NCBI RefSeq assembly: GCF_025960875.1
Contig: NZ_JAODLR010000028.1
Span: forward strand, 1 to 54,917
Origin: Crystallibacter permensis
GTDB lineage: Bacteria > Actinomycetota > Actinomycetes > Actinomycetales > Micrococcaceae
Reading direction: 5' to 3'
Length of the DNA: 54,917 nt
Shown here: one piece after another, positions 52,863 to 54,917 of the stretch
Layout: every line of letters begins with the position of its first letter
How positions within the stretch are numbered: position 1 is the stretch's first letter
Program-made: the position numbers and the translations under genes
Notes under the pieces: model-generated
Database searches by the model: none
What the model saw: only the letters and a program-made list of their open reading frames with translations
What the model was told of the DNA's origin: nothing

Positions 52863-54074
52863 ATGAGCATAGATGTTGAGCAGCTGTACCGGGACCTGCA
52901 CGCCCACCCCGAGCTCTCCTTCCAGGAGCACCGGACCGCCGGGATCGTGGCTGAGCATCTTCACGCCCTGGGATTTACCGTGCACCCCGGGATAGGAGTA
53001 ACCGGTGTGGTCGGCATCCTCAGCAACGGTCCGGGCGGGACTGTCCTGCTGCGCGCGGACATGGACGGCCTGCCCGTAGAAGAGGCAACGGGACTGGACT
53101 ATGCCAGCACCGCCCGTGGTGTTGACCAGGACGGCAAGGACGTACCGGTCATGCATGCCTGCGGCCACGACGTCCACGTCGCCTGTCTGATCGGGGCGCT
53201 GGAAAGGCTCGTGGACGAGCGGGCAAACTGGCAAGGAACGGTCGTCGCGGTATTCCAACCCGCGGAAGAGTCGGGCGGCGGAGCTCAGGCCATGGTCGAC
53301 GCTGGCCTATTCGACCTTGTTCCTCACCCCGATGTGGTCCTCGGGCAGCACGTCGCACCGTTTCCGGCGGGTTGGATCGGCATCAGACCCGGCGTCGCCA
53401 TGGCATCAGCGGATTCGATCAACATTACGATGTTCGGTGCGGGCGGCCACGGTTCCAGGCCGGAAACAACCGTCGATCCGGTGGTCATGGCAGCTGCCAC
53501 AACCATGCGGCTCCAAGGGATCGTCTCGCGGGAGCTTGCCGCTGGCGATTCGGCCGTTCTGACCGTCGGGCAGCTTCACGCCGGAACCAAGAACAACATC
53601 ATTCCCGCGGAAGCCACCTTGGGGATCAGCCTGCGCACCTTTGATGAGCCGGTGCGGACGAAGATGGTGAACTCCATCGAGCGGATCGTCCGAGGTGAAG
53701 CATCGGTATCGGGTGCCGTCAAGGAACCGCTGTTCAGCTACGACGAACACTTCCCGCTGACCCGCAACGACGAACAGGCAACCATACGAACGACGGCGGC
53801 ACTGGGCAACGTCTTCGGCGAGCAGATTATTGATCCCGGCCCGATATCCGGAAGCGAAGACGTCGGAGTGCTTGCGACTGCTGCCGGGGTGCCGCTTGTC
53901 TTCTGGTTCCTTGGCGGTGCCGACCCATCCCTGGCCGAGGCCTTGGCGTCTACCGGCAGGCTGCCTGAAGACATTCCCTCGAACCACTCGCCACATTTCG
54001 CGCCTCTCATCCGGCCGACTCTCGGCCTGGGGATTGACGCGCTGGCTGCAGCGGCACGCGAATGGCTGGATTAG
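52863..54074 (+). CDS. M20-family amidohydrolase (hippurate/IAA-conjugate hydrolase type)
   Basis: A 403-residue metal-dependent amidohydrolase. LHAHPELSFQEHRTAGIVAE, LLRADMDGLPVEE, HACGHDVHVACLIGA and AVFQPAEESGGGAQAMV supply the two-metal site. A dimerisation domain (about 185-300) contains GHGSRPE, and the late SGSEDVGVL and SNHSPHFAP complete the family. It should hydrolyse an N-acyl amino acid or a similar conjugate. The ATG has no ribosome site. A TACACT (-10-like) at 52852-52857 would start the mRNA at or near the ATG, so it may be leaderless. It carries a copy of AACGACGGCGG (53789). Confidence 0.9.
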   Translation: MSIDVEQLYRDLHAHPELSFQEHRTAGIVAEHLHALGFTVHPGIGVTGVVGILSNGPGGTVLLRADMDGLPVEEATGLDYASTARGVDQDGKDVPVMHACGHDVHVACLIGALERLVDERANWQGTVVAVFQPAEESGGGAQAMVDAGLFDLVPHPDVVLGQHVAPFPAGWIGIRPGVAMASADSINITMFGAGGHGSRPETTVDPVVMAAATTMRLQGIVSRELAAGDSAVLTVGQLHAGTKNNIIPAEATLGISLRTFDEPVRTKMVNSIERIVRGEASVSGAVKEPLFSYDEHFPLTRNDEQATIRTTAALGNVFGEQIIDPGPISGSEDVGVLATAAGVPLVFWFLGGADPSLAEALASTGRLPEDIPSNHSPHFAPLIRPTLGLGIDALAAAAREWLD

Positions 54075-54189
54075 CGAGAAATCCTAGCGGGGGCAGCTGG
54101 CCGGAAAATTTTTGAAGAAATTTCGCGGAACCCGTCAGACGGTGTGAATAAGTCTCTGTATTGTCATGGCCGGATGATGGACTGGACTC

Positions 54190-54917
54190 ATGGCAACGGA
54201 AGAGCAACCGGCAGCGGTTCCCGGTTCCCCGGCCCCCGGACAGGGGCCCGGGGAGCAGGGGTTTTCGCTGCGGTGTCTTCAGCCGGGCCGTCCCACGACC
54301 GCCGCGCAGCGGCAGGAAGCCCTGCGCAAGGCCCTGGAGCGCCTGGACCACGATTGCGCCCGGGACCGCAAACGCGGCCTGGAACAGGCACGCGAATATA
54401 TCGCGGCCGGGAAACCGCCGAAGCACGCGACGATGGCCGGCTATATGGAGGAGATCTACGCCGAGGCGCGCGGCCCGGTCCTGGACCCGCCGAAGCTGGA
54501 ATCCTACGGCGAGGATCCGCTGGCCGGGCAGGAGGTTCCGGGCCGGGTCGGGGAGCCGGAGCATCTGGGTGCCAGCGCAGGCCTCGCTGACTTCGCGGCC
54601 TGGGAGCGTGAGGAAGCCTGGGCCAGTTGGCCGCCGTCGGGCCCGTTCCCCGCGAACTGGGGTCCCGCCGAAGACCTGGAGGGGCTGCCGGCGGAGGTGT
54701 TCTCCGAAACGCACGGGGAGTATTACGCCGAGCGCCTGCGCCGGATCACCGACGGCACCCCCGCCGACTGGTTCCGCCTCTTCGAAGCCACCGCCACCGC
54801 CAGCAACACCAGCAGTAACGCACTGAACCCTGCCAGTGCTGCCGGCAACGCCGAGGCCGCGACCAGCGCTGCGGGTACCGTTCTGGTTGCCGATGCCGAT
54901 GCCGATGCCGATGCCGG
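54190..54917 (+). CDS. Open-ended acidic protein, unidentified
   Basis: A frame open from the ATG at 54190 to the window edge (242 codons), with the high third-position GC of real genes here; the competing frame is a shadow. The head is Pro/Gly-rich. A charged helical part (QRQEALRKALERLDHDCARD) follows, then a Trp- and Glu-rich section (FAAWEREEAWASWPPSG) and an Ala/Ser/Asn-rich tract ending in repeated Ala-Asp. No signal peptide or membrane segment. Ribosome site poor. Actinobacterial DUF222/HNH proteins sometimes have such heads, but nothing in the visible part proves it. Confidence 0.6.
   Translation, partial: MATEEQPAAVPGSPAPGQGPGEQGFSLRCLQPGRPTTAAQRQEALRKALERLDHDCARDRKRGLEQAREYIAAGKPPKHATMAGYMEEIYAEARGPVLDPPKLESYGEDPLAGQEVPGRVGEPEHLGASAGLADFAAWEREEAWASWPPSGPFPANWGPAEDLEGLPAEVFSETHGEYYAERLRRITDGTPADWFRLFEATATASNTSSNALNPASAAGNAEAATSAAGTVLVADADADADA
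54893..54916. repeat. GCCGAT hexanucleotide tandem repeat at the window edge
   Basis: Four or more consecutive six-base units of the GCCGAT/GATGCC type, coding (Asp-Ala)n in the open-ended ORF, run into the end of the window. The full array length cannot be seen. Multiples of six keep the frame, so length change would alter only the protein linker. Confidence 0.75.

Overview
The window is high-GC DNA with many GTG and TTG starts, overlapping stop/start junctions and strong AGGAG-type ribosome sites. Gene content points to an aerobic soil actinobacterium close to Arthrobacter (Micrococcaceae): a heterotetrameric sarcosine oxidase operon in the order glyA-soxB-soxD-soxA-soxG, a TM0106-type nuclease-helicase, DUF4190, and a c-di-AMP riboswitch before a LytM-type peptidase. 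I found no rRNA, tRNA, CRISPR array, insertion sequence or prophage. The assignment rests on recalled family knowledge, not a search.

Layout: (1) 1-5495, a pyrimidine salvage block on the minus strand (NCS1 permease and a yeast-type cytosine deaminase, with an MHS transporter and the start of an unidentified gene behind them), divergent from a PucR regulator. (2) 5537-15033, a GntR regulator divergent from glyA-soxBDAG-sdaA-purU. Sarcosine becomes glycine plus methylene-THF, GlyA joins them into serine, SdaA makes pyruvate, and PurU drains excess C1 as formate. (3) 15195-20933, a TetR-controlled DHA2 exporter, a long LOG protein, a ferritin-like/VIT metal transporter and two DUF202 membrane proteins. 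(4) 20975-26207, an SSS symporter, an XRE-cupin regulator, an agmatinase-family ureohydrolase and a TPP decarboxylase, tied together by shared operator-like sites and probably used for a guanidino compound. (5) 26322-34095, a DUF4190 protein, then a GntR regulator divergent from a complete D-galactonate system (ABC importer, DgoD, aldolase, PfkB kinase). (6) 34129-38811, an orphan Vsr endonuclease and a C1 block: a MetF-like reductase facing an operon of a HbpS/GlcG protein, formaldehyde dehydrogenase and a LigM-like THF-dependent O-demethylase. (7) 39039-46546, riboswitch plus M23 peptidase, persulfide dioxygenase/rhodanese, NADPH-FMN reductase-like protein, a flavin split-barrel protein and the large nuclease-helicase. 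(8) 46547-54917, a small hypothetical, a decayed phd-vapC pair, LysR, an MHS transporter coupled to a metallo-hydrolase, an EamA transporter, a tiny membrane protein, an M20 amidohydrolase and an open-ended acidic ORF.

Two threads run through the window. One is methyl-group and C1 metabolism (sarcosine, formaldehyde, possible aryl O-methyl groups, formate). The other is a strand-biased DNA word, AACGACGGCGG, which occurs nine times on the plus strand and once on the minus strand whatever the gene orientation. It is the least explained signal here.
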